The translations under genes and the position numbers were made by a program. This document shows positions 14,845 to 25,916 of a stretch of DNA of 42,529 nt, piece after piece (the stretch's first letter is position 1; every line of letters begins with the position of its first letter). Below the pieces are notes generated by a model. It was not told the origin of the DNA, did no database searches, and worked only from the letters and a program-made list of their open reading frames with translations. This DNA is from Actibacterium sp. MT2.3-13A (GTDB taxonomy: Bacteria; Pseudomonadota; Alphaproteobacteria; Rhodobacterales; Rhodobacteraceae), in assembly GCF_018139985.1 (NCBI RefSeq), contig NZ_JAGSOU010000024.1:1-42529 (forward strand). The letters are read 5' to 3'.

Positions 14845-15444
14845 TCAGCCGCGGGCGCGGCCGACCAGCTTCCACGCGCCCGGCACGATCAGCGCCGCCA
14901 GCACCAGCTTCAGCGCGTCGCCGACGAGGAACGGGGTGAGACCCCATTCCAGGATCGGCTTGTCCCAGCCGTAGAGCTGCCCCAGCCACAGCAGGCCCGG
15001 CACATAGATCAGCGCGTTGCCCACCAGCATCGCGGCGCCCATGCCCAGCACCGAACGGTCCATGCCGCGGCGCGCGGCCAGGCCCAGCGCCAGCGTGGCC
15101 AGAACGTAGCCCAGCAGGTAGCCGCCGGTGCCGCCCATCATGTATTCGAGACCGGCCTTTTCCGCCGAGGAGCCGGCGAAGACGTCGAAGCCCAGCGCGC
15201 CCACGGCCATATAGCCCAGGATGGTCGCCAGACCCAGCCGCGGCCCATAGGCCGCACCGATGGTCAGCACGGCGAAGGTGCCCATGGTCACCGGCACCGG
15301 CCACATCGGCACCTTGATCTTGGCGGCGATCGCCAGAACGGCGACGCCCAGCACCACCAGCGCCGCCTGCTTGATGCGGCGCGCCGTCCCCTCGTTCGCG
15401 CCGAACGCTTCGCTCAGCACCCTGTCCGTCATTGCAAGAGCCAT
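14845..15444 (-). CDS. bioY: BioY biotin transporter S component
   Basis: A 199-residue, very hydrophobic protein with about six membrane spans, matching BioY, the substrate-binding component for biotin uptake. Family features: IKVPMWPVPVTMGTFAVL (the PVPVT motif), GGTGGYLLGYVLA, and the ILEWGLTPFLVGDALKLVLAA end. The start at 15444 has AAGGGAGA nine bases before it. No BioM/BioN (EcfA/EcfT) genes lie nearby, so it either works alone, as some BioY do, or with subunits encoded elsewhere. No biotin operator was recognised upstream. Confidence 0.93.
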   Translation of the reverse strand: MALAMTDRVLSEAFGANEGTARRIKQAALVVLGVAVLAIAAKIKVPMWPVPVTMGTFAVLTIGAAYGPRLGLATILGYMAVGALGFDVFAGSSAEKAGLEYMMGGTGGYLLGYVLATLALGLAARRGMDRSVLGMGAAMLVGNALIYVPGLLWLGQLYGWDKPILEWGLTPFLVGDALKLVLAALIVPGAWKLVGRARG

Positions 15445-15513
15445 CCCCGGATCTCCCTTTCTACAGTGTTTGCAGCTTTGTGCCCCAGCGCCGCGTGTCG
15501 CGCAAGGTTTCAA

Positions 15514-15951
15514 TCACACCAGCCGAGCGTAGGTGCTTCGCATGAGGTAATCCTTGCGCCGTCCGCTCACGCGCCATTCGGCCCGCCACTCCGGCCAGCG
15601 CCGGAAATCGTAGCGCACCTGGTAGAGGTCGGGCGGGCAGTCATGGCCGGCCTCGGGCCGCGCCCCGGGCGCGATCAGGTGAAAGGGCCGGCCGTCGTGA
15701 AAGAAAACCGCGATATCGCCGCCCTCGGCACGCCACAGGTAGCGCCGGGCGGCGGCCAGCGGCGGCTGGCCGGGCAGGATCAGCGTTCCCGCCTCATCGC
15801 ACAGCAGTCCACCGGCGGCCTCGCGCGTGAAGGTGGCCGTGCCGGAAAACCGCGCCCTCTGGCCCGCCTTCGCGTCGTCGATTTCGCGCTCCAGGCGCCA
15901 GCGTCCCTCGAAGTCCGCCAGCGCCGGGCGCGTGCCCTCGGTCTGCTGCAT
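15514..15951 (-). CDS. DUF6314 family protein
   Basis: A 145-residue soluble protein. ALADFEGRWRLEREI at the start, GTATFTREAAGGLLCDEAGTL in the middle, and WRAEWRVSGRRKDYLMRSTYAR at the end resemble the DUF6314 family, whose members look like small lipocalin-like beta barrels. Function unknown. It is transcribed divergently from purB, whose ATG is only 65 bases away, and lies 69 bases upstream of bioY on the same strand, so it may share a transcript with bioY. Confidence 0.82.
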   Translation of the reverse strand: MQQTEGTRPALADFEGRWRLEREIDDAKAGQRARFSGTATFTREAAGGLLCDEAGTLILPGQPPLAAARRYLWRAEGGDIAVFFHDGRPFHLIAPGARPEAGHDCPPDLYQVRYDFRRWPEWRAEWRVSGRRKDYLMRSTYARLV

Positions 15952-16016
15952 GCTTGCCCCCTTTCGCCGCGCCCGCTATGAGACCCGGCAAACCCCGGAA
16001 ACACAAGGTTGCGCCG

Positions 16017-17321
16017 ATGATCCCCCGTTATTCCCGCCCCGAGATGACCGCCATCTGGTCGCCCGAGACCAAGTTTCGCATCTGGTTCGAGATCGAGGCC
16101 CATGCCTGCGATGCGCAGGCCGAGCTGGGCGTGATCCCGAAAGAGAACGCCGAGGCCGTCTGGAAGGCCAAGGATGTCGAGTTCGACGTCGCCCGCATCG
16201 ACGAGATCGAGGCCGTCACCAAGCATGACGTCATCGCCTTCCTCACCCACCTGGCCGAGCATGTGGGCTCCGAACAGGCACGTTTCGTCCACCAGGGCAT
16301 GACCAGCTCGGACGTGCTGGACACCTGCCTCAACGTGCAGCTGACCCGCGCCGCCGACATCCTGATCGCGGATATGGACAAGGTTCTCGACGCGCTCAAG
16401 CGCCGCGCCTTCGAGCACAAGGATACGGTCCGCATCGGCCGCAGCCACGGCATCCATGCCGAGCCGACCACGATGGGCCTGACCTTTGCCCGTTTCTACG
16501 CCGAGATGGACCGGGGCAAGCGCCGCCTGATCGCCGCGCGCGAGGAGATCGCCACCGGAGCGATCTCGGGCGCGGTGGGCACCTTCGCCAATATCGACCC
16601 GGCCGTGGAAGAGCATGTCTGCAAGATGATGGGGCTCACGCCCGAGCCGATCTCCACCCAGGTGATCCCGCGCGACCGCCACGCGATGTTCTTCGCCACG
16701 CTGGGCGTGATCGCCAGCTCGATCGAGAACATCGCGATCGAGATCCGCCACATGCAGCGCACCGAGGTTCTGGAAGCCGAGGAGTTCTTCTCCAAGGGTC
16801 AGAAGGGCAGCTCGGCCATGCCGCACAAGCGCAACCCGGTGCTCAGCGAGAACCTCACCGGCCTCGCCCGCCTGGTGCGCATGTCGGTGGTGCCGGCGTT
16901 GGAGAACGTTGCGCTCTGGCATGAGCGCGACATCTCGCACAGTTCGGTCGAGCGCGGCATCGGGCCGGACACCACCGTGACCCTCGACTTCGCGCTGAAC
17001 CGTCTGGCCGGACTGATCGAAAAACTGGTGGTCTATCCCGAGAACATGCTGGCGAACATGAACAAGTTCCGCGGCCTGGTGATGAGCCAGCGCGTGCTGC
17101 TGGCCCTGACGCAGGCCGGCGTGTCGCGCGAGGACGCCTACCGCCTGGTGCAGCGCAACGCGATGAAGGTCTGGGAGGAAGGCAAGGACTTCAAGACCGA
17201 GCTTCTGGCCGACCCCGAGGTGACCGCCGCGCTCAGCCCTGCCGAGATCGAGGAGAAATTCGACCTCGGCTACCACACCAAGCATGTGGACACGATCTTC
17301 GCCCGCGTTTTCGGCGAATGA
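16017..17321 (+). CDS. purB: Adenylosuccinate lyase
   Basis: A 434-residue fumarase-superfamily lyase of purine synthesis; it cleaves SAICAR to AICAR and adenylosuccinate to AMP, releasing fumarate. Signature GSSAMPHKRNPVLSEN (about residues 264-279) is the family fingerprint. HQGMTSSDVLDT and GRSHGIHAEPTTMG carry the catalytic His region. The frame is open to 15954, but MIPRYSRPEMTAIWS at 16017 is the conserved start. A terminator follows, then a tiny secreted-peptide gene. Confidence 0.98.
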   Translation: MIPRYSRPEMTAIWSPETKFRIWFEIEAHACDAQAELGVIPKENAEAVWKAKDVEFDVARIDEIEAVTKHDVIAFLTHLAEHVGSEQARFVHQGMTSSDVLDTCLNVQLTRAADILIADMDKVLDALKRRAFEHKDTVRIGRSHGIHAEPTTMGLTFARFYAEMDRGKRRLIAAREEIATGAISGAVGTFANIDPAVEEHVCKMMGLTPEPISTQVIPRDRHAMFFATLGVIASSIENIAIEIRHMQRTEVLEAEEFFSKGQKGSSAMPHKRNPVLSENLTGLARLVRMSVVPALENVALWHERDISHSSVERGIGPDTTVTLDFALNRLAGLIEKLVVYPENMLANMNKFRGLVMSQRVLLALTQAGVSREDAYRLVQRNAMKVWEEGKDFKTELLADPEVTAALSPAEIEEKFDLGYHTKHVDTIFARVFGE

Positions 17322-17328
17322 TACCTGA

Positions 17329-17356
17329 ACGCGCCCGGCTGGTCCGGGCGCGTTTT
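17329..17356 (+). terminator. Intrinsic terminator after purB
   Basis: ACGCGCCCGG (17329-17338) pairs with CCGGGCGCGT (17344-17353) around CTGGT, followed by TTTG. Confidence 0.85.
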
Positions 17357-17412
17357 GACCGGACGGCAAGCCGTGCTAGCATTCCGCGCATTGAGAAACG
17401 GAGAGCTTTGCC

Positions 17413-17571
17413 ATGTCCATTAAGACCGTTCTTGCCGCGCTTGCACTGACCCTCTCGCCCGCCCTGGCGCTGGCCAACGGCTGCCAGTGGGAAAAGACCG
17501 CCCATCAGTGCGGGGAAAACCAGAGCTTCGACGCCGCCACCGGCGCCTGCGTCGACAAGGCCACCAGCTGA
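17413..17571 (+). CDS. Small secreted cysteine-containing peptide
   Basis: A 52-residue peptide with a clear Sec signal: MSIKTVLAALALTLSPALALA, with cleavage likely after ALA near residue 21. The mature part, about 31 residues, has three cysteines (GCQWEK, HQCGEN, GACVDK) in a pattern faintly like chitin-binding peritrophin modules (C...F...G.C). A GAGAGC ribosome site lies a few bases before the ATG. Short secreted peptides behind purB occur in related bacteria and are sometimes mislabelled adenylosuccinate lyase, from memory rather than a search. It has no relation to that enzyme. Function unknown. Confidence 0.7.
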   Translation: MSIKTVLAALALTLSPALALANGCQWEKTAHQCGENQSFDAATGACVDKATS

Positions 17572-17642
17572 GCGCGACCCGGCCCGCGCTTGTGATCGCC
17601 GCCCGCCGGAACTATGTCTGACCGCACCCCGAAGGCGTGGGG

Positions 17643-18554
17643 ATGGACAAGCCAGGCGGGACGATGGCCGAGGACAAGAAGAACAAGGCGAAGCGCGGAC
17701 GTGGCGTAGGCTCGTGGCTGCTCAATGCGGTGGTGCACGGGCTGATCCGCGGTGCGCTGCGCCTGCCCTACGCGCGCCGCATCCCGCTGGCCGGCTGGGT
17801 GATGTCGCGCGTGCTGGCACCGCTGGCCGGCTATGACCGGCGCATCCGCGACAACCTCGCCCTCGTCTGCCCCGACCTGCCCGAGGCCGAGGTCAGGCGG
17901 CTGCAGCGCGCCGTGCCCGACAATGCGGCGCGCAGCTGGATGGAGATGTATTCCGGCGCCGAATTCATCGCCCGGGTCAAGGACAGCCCGATCCGCGGCC
18001 CCGGCCTGCCGGCCCTGGAAGAGGCCCACCGGGCCGGCCGGCCGGTGGTGCTGGTCACTGGCCATTTCGGCAATTACGACGTCGCCCGCGTGGCGCTGAT
18101 GGCGCGGGGCTACCGCATCGGCGGGCTCTACAACCCGATGCGCAACGTCTATTTCAACAAGCACTATGTCGCGGCGCTGGAGCGTATCGGGCAACCCGTC
18201 TTTCCCCGCGGGCGGCGCGGGCTGGCGAATCTGCTGCGCTTCCTGAAATCGGGGGGGATGACGGCCTTCCTGGTCGATCTCAACGTCAAGCGGGGGGTGC
18301 CGCTGAGGTTCTTCGGCGCGCCCGCCAAGACCGCCCTGTCGGCCGCCGAGCTGGCGCTGAAATTCGACGCGCCGCTGGTGCCGGCCTATGGCATCCGCCA
18401 GCCCGACGGGTTGAGCTTCGAAGTGGTGATCGAGGCCCCGATCCCGCCCGGAGATCCGGCCGACATGATGCAGGCGGTGAACGACAGCATCGAGGCGATG
18501 GCGCGGCGCCACATGGGGCAGTGGTTCTGGATCCACCGCCGCTGGAAGGCCTGA
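17643..18554 (+). CDS. LpxL/HtrB-type lysophospholipid or lipid A acyltransferase
   Basis: A protein of about 303 residues of the lipid A biosynthesis acyltransferase family, which adds a secondary acyl chain to lipid A or a related lipid at the inner membrane. The HX4D catalytic motif is in GHFGNYD, followed by YNPMRNVYFNKH, and then FLVDLNVKRGVPLRFFG. The protein ends QWFWIHRRWK, as the family does. The start is uncertain among GTG 17637, ATG 17643 and ATG 17664; 17643 is chosen for the AAGG upstream. The basic segment (KNKAKRGRG) before a hydrophobic helix fits membrane association. Confidence 0.88.
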   Translation: MDKPGGTMAEDKKNKAKRGRGVGSWLLNAVVHGLIRGALRLPYARRIPLAGWVMSRVLAPLAGYDRRIRDNLALVCPDLPEAEVRRLQRAVPDNAARSWMEMYSGAEFIARVKDSPIRGPGLPALEEAHRAGRPVVLVTGHFGNYDVARVALMARGYRIGGLYNPMRNVYFNKHYVAALERIGQPVFPRGRRGLANLLRFLKSGGMTAFLVDLNVKRGVPLRFFGAPAKTALSAAELALKFDAPLVPAYGIRQPDGLSFEVVIEAPIPPGDPADMMQAVNDSIEAMARRHMGQWFWIHRRWKA

Positions 18555-18573
18555 GCCCGGCGCCGGGCCGGTC

Positions 18574-19263
18574 TCAGCGCAGCCGCGCCGCGGCCAGGAT
18601 GCGCCCCGGCCCGTGGCGCTGCACCAGCACCACCGCCGGCTGCTCTCCCCCGGCCTGCACCGCCAGTTCCAGCGGCGCGGTGCCGTCCCAGTCCGCGAGG
18701 GCGCGCCATTCGGTCACGATATTGCTATAGCGCAGGGTGCGCCCGCTGTTCTCGCCGCGCTTGATCTGCACCGTCTTCTCGGGGAGGTAGCGCACCAGTT
18801 GCACCCGCATCGGCCCCGGCTTGGCGCTGCGTGCGCGGACCACGAAGCCACCCTCGCGGCGCTCCACCCCCAGCTCGACCGGCGAAGGCGCGGCGCGGTG
18901 GGCGGCGATCAGGTCAGCCACCTGCATGGGCTGAAGCCCGACGACGTGATCGACCCCGCCGATCACCATCTGCGGCGTGTAGACGGTGCGCGCGCCGGCG
19001 GCGCGGGCATAGGCCTTCTGCCGGGCGGTGAAGCCGGGGTTGGCGAAAATGTCCTTCCAGCCGATGTAATCCCAATAGTCCACATGCAGCGCCAGCGCGA
19101 TCACGTCATCGCGCTGCGCCAGTTCGGCCAGGAAGGCGTCGGCCGGCGGACAGGAAGAGCAGCCCTGCGAGGTATAAAGCTCGATCACCACGGGCCGCTC
19201 GCCGGCCCAGGCCGCCGCCGCGGCCATCCAGAGCGATAGAATCGAGCCGATCACTGCGCGCAT
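18574..19263 (-). CDS. DUF1223 secreted thioredoxin-like protein
   Basis: A protein of about 229 residues with a signal peptide (LWMAAAAAWAGERP, cleavage near residue 20) and a thioredoxin-like DUF1223 domain: VIELYTSQGCSSCPPAD carries a CxxC pair (Cys35, Cys38), with HVDYWDYIGWKD and YTPQMVIGG following. It is likely periplasmic; the role is unknown and probably redox-related. Two ATGs, at 19269 and 19263, are possible; the second has GGGAAAAGG at the better distance. Its 3' end is only 19 bases from the convergent acyltransferase gene. It is divergent from acnA. Confidence 0.9.
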   Translation of the reverse strand: MRAVIGSILSLWMAAAAAWAGERPVVIELYTSQGCSSCPPADAFLAELAQRDDVIALALHVDYWDYIGWKDIFANPGFTARQKAYARAAGARTVYTPQMVIGGVDHVVGLQPMQVADLIAAHRAAPSPVELGVERREGGFVVRARSAKPGPMRVQLVRYLPEKTVQIKRGENSGRTLRYSNIVTEWRALADWDGTAPLELAVQAGGEQPAVVLVQRHGPGRILAAARLR

Positions 19264-19361
19264 GAACATGCCTTTTCCCGGGTTGCCAATGCCTCTTTCC
19301 TAAGCCAGCAGACGGGGCCTTGCCAATCAAGGTTTCGAGAGAGCGGCGCGAGCGGGATTTT

Positions 19362-19390
19362 TTGTGCACCGTGGTATACAAATTAGCATC
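19362..19390 (+). promoter_or_regulatory. Possible acnA promoter with GntR-like site
   Basis: In the A/T-rich stretch upstream of acnA the word TGGTATACAA (19372-19381) fits the FadR-subfamily GntR pattern TNGT..ACNA, and TATACA within it could serve as a -10. No regulator gene is next to it and no good -35 is seen. The call is inference from a short motif. Confidence 0.28.
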
Positions 19391-19467
19391 CTCCCCCTTG
19401 ATCGCGCGGGCGCGATCAGGCAAGAGCAGGCCAGCAGATACCCCCGTTGCATCTGAGGGAGCCAACC

Positions 19468-22215
<2,748 letters not shown>

Positions 22216-22240
22216 GGCCCGGCGCCTGAAACATTCGAAC

Positions 22241-22265
22241 CCGCCCCCAGGGGGGCGGATTTTTC
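22241..22265 (+). terminator. Intrinsic terminator after acnA
   Basis: CCGCCCC (22241-22247) pairs with GGGGCGG (22252-22258) and runs into ATTTTTC. Confidence 0.82.
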
Positions 22266-22568
22266 TATGCCCGGCGCCCGCGGGTCCGACGGCGCCTTCG
22301 GCCCACGCCGGGCCGGGGTGATTCCCCGGTGCACGCGCGCGGACGCGAATACGCCCCCGCCTTTCGGACGGGGGCGCGCCGCCGATTGTTTCCCCACCTG
22401 AAACCCACGCCCGCCACGGGCCGCGTGGCCGCCGCGCGCACAACCTCAGGGTGAGGAAACACTCTGTTCCAGAAGGGCGCCCCGGTTTTTCAGAGACTGT
22501 TAACCGGCCCTGCGCTAGATCCTCCGCATTGACCCAAAGGCAACCTGTGGAAGACAGACAGAGTGACC
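22266..22568. other. Intergenic region, no gene seen
   Basis: About 300 bases with no supported gene. It holds one clear hairpin, CGCCCCCG (22352-22359) with CGGGGGCG (22369-22376), which has no T run on either side. The A/T-richer part after 22460 may hold the promoter of the small gene that follows. Confidence 0.5.
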
Positions 22569-22664
22569 ATGTTCGATTCGACGAAAAACCTTATCCGTTC
22601 CGCGCCCGCATTCGAGGCGCTGGCCCTGATCGCCTTCATCCTGGTGCTGGGCCTGGCGTCCTGA
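22569..22664 (+). CDS. Possible 31-residue membrane peptide
   Basis: An ATG-TGA frame encoding 31 residues: a short polar start MFDSTKNLIRSAPAFEA followed by a hydrophobic stretch LALIAFILVLGLAS. It is a plausible tiny single-span membrane protein. Third-position G/C matches the core genes. The ribosome site is weak (AGACAGAGTG). It ends three bases before the end of the convergent ccmG gene. Family unknown; it could be chance. Confidence 0.4.
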   Translation: MFDSTKNLIRSAPAFEALALIAFILVLGLAS

Positions 22665-22667
22665 CCG

Positions 22668-23213
22668 CTACTTCGCGGCCTCGATCGCCGGCAGGATGGT
22701 GTGGCGCAGGATGTCCTCGGTGATGGGCCCGGCAAAGCGCAGCCGCACGATCCCCTCGCCATCGATCACGAAGGTCTCGGGCGCGCCGTAGACGCCCCAG
22801 TCGATCTTGGTGCGCCCGGTCGTATCCTCGCCCAACGCGGTGAAGGGGTTGCCCTCCTTCTCCAGATAGGCCTCCGCGCGCTCGGGCTCGTCATTGTAGT
22901 TCACGCCGTGAACGGTGATGTCCAGTTCATTGGCCATGCGCAGCAGCTGCGGGTGTTCCAGCCGGCAGGCCACGCACCAGGTGCCCCAGAAATTCACCAG
23001 TTTGACGCCGGGCTCCGCCAGCACCTCGTCGGTCAGCAACGGCAGCCCCGCCAGCGGCGCCAGATCGACGCCCGGCACCGGCTTGCCGATCCGGGTTGAG
23101 GGCAGCGTGTCGGGATCGTCGCGCAGCATCCCGAAGAAGAACAGCGCCGCCACGCCGACGAAAATCAGCGGCGGCAGGATCATCATCACAGAAAACTTCT
23201 TCTTCTCAGCCAT
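22668..23213 (-). CDS. ccmG: Cytochrome c maturation thiol:disulfide oxidoreductase CcmG (DsbE)
   Basis: A 181-residue membrane-anchored periplasmic thioredoxin that keeps apocytochrome c haem-binding cysteines reduced. After a basic start and one N-terminal span (about 8-29), the thioredoxin domain carries the WCxxC site as NFWGTWCVACRLEHP (Cys80, Cys83), then GVNYNDEPERAEAYL, and the cis-proline region GVYGAPETFVIDGEG, which includes the family GVYG.PE motif. The ATG at 23213 overlaps the 3' end of ccmD by 8 bases. Last gene of the run; ccmE, ccmF and ccmH are not in this window. Confidence 0.97.
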   Translation of the reverse strand: MAEKKKFSVMMILPPLIFVGVAALFFFGMLRDDPDTLPSTRIGKPVPGVDLAPLAGLPLLTDEVLAEPGVKLVNFWGTWCVACRLEHPQLLRMANELDITVHGVNYNDEPERAEAYLEKEGNPFTALGEDTTGRTKIDWGVYGAPETFVIDGEGIVRLRFAGPITEDILRHTILPAIEAAK

Positions 23214-23364
23214 GTCTCGACCGGCGCTCCTCGATCTCGTCCAGTTGGCGGCGCACACGCGCGCCCCGCCACAAGGTCAGCCCAACAAGGGCGGCCAGCA
23301 GCCCCAGCGTCACCCCGTAGGAGGACAGCACCGCGACCGCGTATTTCCCAAGATCCGGCATCAT
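23206..23364 (-). CDS. ccmD: Haem exporter protein CcmD
   Basis: A 52-residue single-span membrane protein between ccmC and ccmG, where CcmD belongs. It has one hydrophobic span (VLSSYGVTLGLLAALVGLTLW) and then a basic/charged cytoplasmic tail (RGARVRRQLDEIEERR), the usual CcmD layout with the conserved Tyr near the span start. It helps release holo-CcmE from CcmABC. The ATG at 23364 overlaps the ccmC TGA as ATGA; a second ATG follows directly at 23361. Confidence 0.92.
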   Translation of the reverse strand: MMPDLGKYAVAVLSSYGVTLGLLAALVGLTLWRGARVRRQLDEIEERRSRHG

Positions 23365-24089
23365 CCCATCCTCTCCCGCGCCTGCAGCGCCTGGATCCGC
23401 CTCACCCGGATCTCGGTGCGCGTCCGCAGCAGCACCAGAGTCAGGAACAGCAGGATGAACCCAGCGATGCTGATCAGCAGGGGCACATAGAACACGTTGG
23501 CGATGTTCTCCTCGGCGTCCATGCTCAGCGTCGCGCCCTGGTGCAGGCCCTGGTTCCAGAAATTCACCGCGTAGCGGCTGAGGATCGCGAAGACCGAGCC
23601 CACCATGCACAGCACCGAGGTCAGGTCGGCCGCGGCATCGGGGTTCTCGATCGCCTCCCACAGCGCGATATAGCCCAGGTAGAACAGGAACAGCACCAGG
23701 AAAGAGGTGAGCCGCGGATCCCATTCCCACCAGGTGCCCCACATCGGCTGACCCCAGAAGGCGCCGGTCACCAGGGCGATCAGGGTGAACACGATGCCGA
23801 CGGGCGCCGCGGCGCGCGCCGCCAGCGCGCTCACATGGTGGCGGCGGATCAGCCAGATCAGCGAGGCCACCAGCATCATCGCCCAGGCATTGATCGCCAT
23901 CATGGCCGCGGGCACATGGATATAGATGATCTTGACGGTCGAGCCCTGCTTGTAATCCTCGGGCGTGAAGAAGAACCCCCAGACCAGCCCGGCGCCCAGC
24001 GCCAGAACCGTCAGCACGACGAGAAACGGCAGCACGACCCCCGAGGTCTGCATGAATTTCTTCGGATTGGCGTATTCCCAGATCGACAT
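23361..24089 (-). CDS. ccmC: Haem exporter/CcmE haem-loading protein CcmC
   Basis: A 242-residue six-span protein that hands haem to CcmE in the periplasm. The tryptophan-rich haem-handling motif is WGTWWEWDPRLTS (about residues 119-131), flanked by the conserved haem-ligand histidine regions IIYIHVPAAMMA and the SRYAVNFWNQGLHQGAT loop. It is separated from ccmB by 69 bases and overlaps ccmD by ATGA. Confidence 0.97.
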   Translation of the reverse strand: MSIWEYANPKKFMQTSGVVLPFLVVLTVLALGAGLVWGFFFTPEDYKQGSTVKIIYIHVPAAMMAINAWAMMLVASLIWLIRRHHVSALAARAAAPVGIVFTLIALVTGAFWGQPMWGTWWEWDPRLTSFLVLFLFYLGYIALWEAIENPDAAADLTSVLCMVGSVFAILSRYAVNFWNQGLHQGATLSMDAEENIANVFYVPLLISIAGFILLFLTLVLLRTRTEIRVRRIQALQARERMG

Positions 24090-24158
24090 GAAGCCTACTT
24101 ATGTCCTGTGTGGCGGGTTCTCAATTCAATAGCGCGTGTGACGGGGCGGCAGATTGAC

Positions 24159-24815
24159 CTATCGCAGATTGATGCGGATCGCCGCCGCCGCGGCAAAAGG
24201 CAGAAGCGCGAGGCAGGCGCAGGTTATGCCGCCCAGCATCAGCAGAGACGGCGTGGCCGCCATGCCCGCGGCCCCGCGCGTCACCACCAGCGCGCCGAAG
24301 ATCAGCGTCGGCACATAGAGCGGCAGCACCAGCAGCGACAACAGCAGCCCGCCGCGCTTCAGCCCCACGGTCAGCGCCGCACCGAAGGTGCCGATCATGC
24401 TCAGCGCCGGCGTGCCGGCCGCAAGGCTCAGCACCAGCCAGCCGAAGGCGCCCGCCTCCAGGTTCAGCAGCACGCCCAGCACCGGCGCGGCCAGCACCAG
24501 CGGCAGGCCCGTCGTCACCCAATGCGCGATCGCCTTCATCGCCACCACGCCCTCCAGCGGCACCGGCGCCGTGGCCAGCAGGTCGAGCGAGCCATCCTCG
24601 TAATCCAGCGCGAAGATCCGGTCGAGCGACAGCAGGCAGGCCAACAGCGCCCCGATCCACAGGATCCCCGGCGCGATCTCGCGCAGCACGCCGCTTTCCG
24701 GCCCGACGCCGAAGGGCACCAGAACGGTCACGATCAGGAAAAACGCCAGGCCAAGGCCAAAGCCGCCGCCCGCGCGCACCGCCAGCATCATGTCCCGGGT
24801 CAGCAGCGCGATCAT
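24159..24815 (-). CDS. ccmB: Haem ABC exporter permease CcmB
   Basis: A 218-residue six-span permease of the CcmAB transporter. Family features: the start [20 protein letters not shown], the [20 protein letters not shown] segment, and [16 protein letters not shown] in the cytoplasmic coupling loop, then spans with [23 protein letters not shown]. Its ATG overlaps the ccmA TGA (ATGA), showing coupled translation. Confidence 0.96.
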   Translation of the reverse strand: MIALLTRDMMLAVRAGGGFGLGLAFFLIVTVLVPFGVGPESGVLREIAPGILWIGALLACLLSLDRIFALDYEDGSLDLLATAPVPLEGVVAMKAIAHWVTTGLPLVLAAPVLGVLLNLEAGAFGWLVLSLAAGTPALSMIGTFGAALTVGLKRGGLLLSLLVLPLYVPTLIFGALVVTRGAAGMAATPSLLMLGGITCACLALLPFAAAAAIRINLR

Positions 24816-25426
24816 GCGAAGGCCTCGTCGAAATCCTCAAGATCGCGCGGCACGGCCCGGAACGGCGTCAGTTCCAGTTCCTCGGCGAGGAACCCGAGAT
24901 CGATATGGGTGGCGATCAGCGCCGAGCCGCCCGCATCGAGATGGTCCCGCACCGCCTGCCCGAAAAGTTGCACCGACTCCGCGTCGAGCGACACCGTGGG
25001 CTCGTCGAGCACCCAGATCGGCCGCCCGGTGACCAGGAGCCGCGCCAGCCCCAGCCGGCGCTTCTGCCCGGCGCTGAGGTTCTGCGCCTGCCGGTCGGCG
25101 AGGTCCACCAGGTTGAACCGCTCCAGCGCCCGGTCGATACCCCTGGTGCCGAACACCCGCGCCCAGAAGCGCAGGTTCTCGGCCACGCTCAGCGTGCCCT
25201 TCAGCCCATCGGCATGGGCGGCATAGGCCATGCTTTCCGCCGGCACCGAGATCTCGCCCGCCAACGGCGGCTGCAGCCCGGCGAGCGTGCGCAACAGCGT
25301 GGTCTTGCCGATGCCGTTCGGCCCGCGCAGGAACAGCGCATGCCCGCCCGAAAGGGCGAAGCTCACCCCCTCCAGAACGGGCACGCCCCCCCGGGCGCAG
25401 GCAAGATCGGTCACGCGCAAATCCAT
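24812..25426 (-). CDS. ccmA: Haem ABC exporter ATP-binding protein CcmA
   Basis: A 204-residue ABC ATPase of the CcmABCD complex, which uses ATP to release haem-loaded CcmE. Walker A is GPNGIGKTT (about 35-43), the signature loop is [16 protein letters not shown], and Walker B is [13 protein letters not shown] with the H-loop in ATHIDLG. At 204 residues it has the short form typical of CcmA. First ccm gene, about 90 bases after the Mth938-like gene, with a copy of the dispersed repeat between them. Confidence 0.97.
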   Translation of the reverse strand: MDLRVTDLACARGGVPVLEGVSFALSGGHALFLRGPNGIGKTTLLRTLAGLQPPLAGEISVPAESMAYAAHADGLKGTLSVAENLRFWARVFGTRGIDRALERFNLVDLADRQAQNLSAGQKRRLGLARLLVTGRPIWVLDEPTVSLDAESVQLFGQAVRDHLDAGGSALIATHIDLGFLAEELELTPFRAVPRDLEDFDEAFA

Positions 25427-25481
25427 AGCCTTCCCCGATAGCCGATTGCCGCCCCACGCGAAAGCGGCAAAACCCCGGCCC

Positions 25482-25503
25482 CTTCTTCTTGGTGAAAATA
25501 CTC
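25482..25503 (+). repeat. Dispersed palindromic repeat, copy C
   Basis: CTTCTTCTTGG then TGAAAATACTC, followed by CCGCCGGAGGC, matches copy A inside nnr almost base for base. It lies between ccmA and the Mth938-like gene. Confidence 0.72.
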
Positions 25504-25518
25504 CCGCCGGAGGCGGCC

Positions 25519-25878
25519 CTACCCCTCCACCGGCAACAGCGCCGCAGCGATGCGCCGCCCCTCCGACAACAGCACGTTGTAGGTGCGGGCCGCGGGTCCG
25601 GTGGCCATGGTCTCGACCCCCAGCCCCGCCGCCTCCAGCCGCTTGCGCAGCGCGGGCGGGATATGCGCGGTCTCGGCACCGGTGCCGACGAAAAGCACAT
25701 CCACATGCCCGGCCAGCGCCAGCAGCGGCGCGACATCCTCCAGCCCGCCCCAGCTGCGCGTGTCCTTGGCGGTCAGCAGCACCGGCCCCTCGATCACCTG
25801 CCCGCCCACGCGAAAGAACCCGGGGCCGTAGCCGTCGACGGGCCGCGCGTCGGTGAAAAGGATCTCGTTCAGGCGCAT
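25519..25878 (-). CDS. Mth938-like (DUF498) domain protein
   Basis: A 119-residue soluble protein of the Mth938/NDUFAF3-like family. Seen: [22 protein letters not shown], then [19 protein letters not shown], with the conserved G.G stretch, and [28 protein letters not shown] at the end. Related proteins take part in respiratory complex assembly in mitochondria; the bacterial role is not settled. The start at 25878 is the ATG of [14 protein letters not shown]. It lies 38 bases downstream of secF on the same strand and probably belongs to that operon. Confidence 0.9.
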   Translation of the reverse strand: MRLNEILFTDARPVDGYGPGFFRVGGQVIEGPVLLTAKDTRSWGGLEDVAPLLALAGHVDVLFVGTGAETAHIPPALRKRLEAAGLGVETMATGPAARTYNVLLSEGRRIAAALLPVEG

Positions 25879-25916
25879 GGGCGGAATCCTAGGTCCGGCC
25901 GGCCGCTGCGGCAAGC

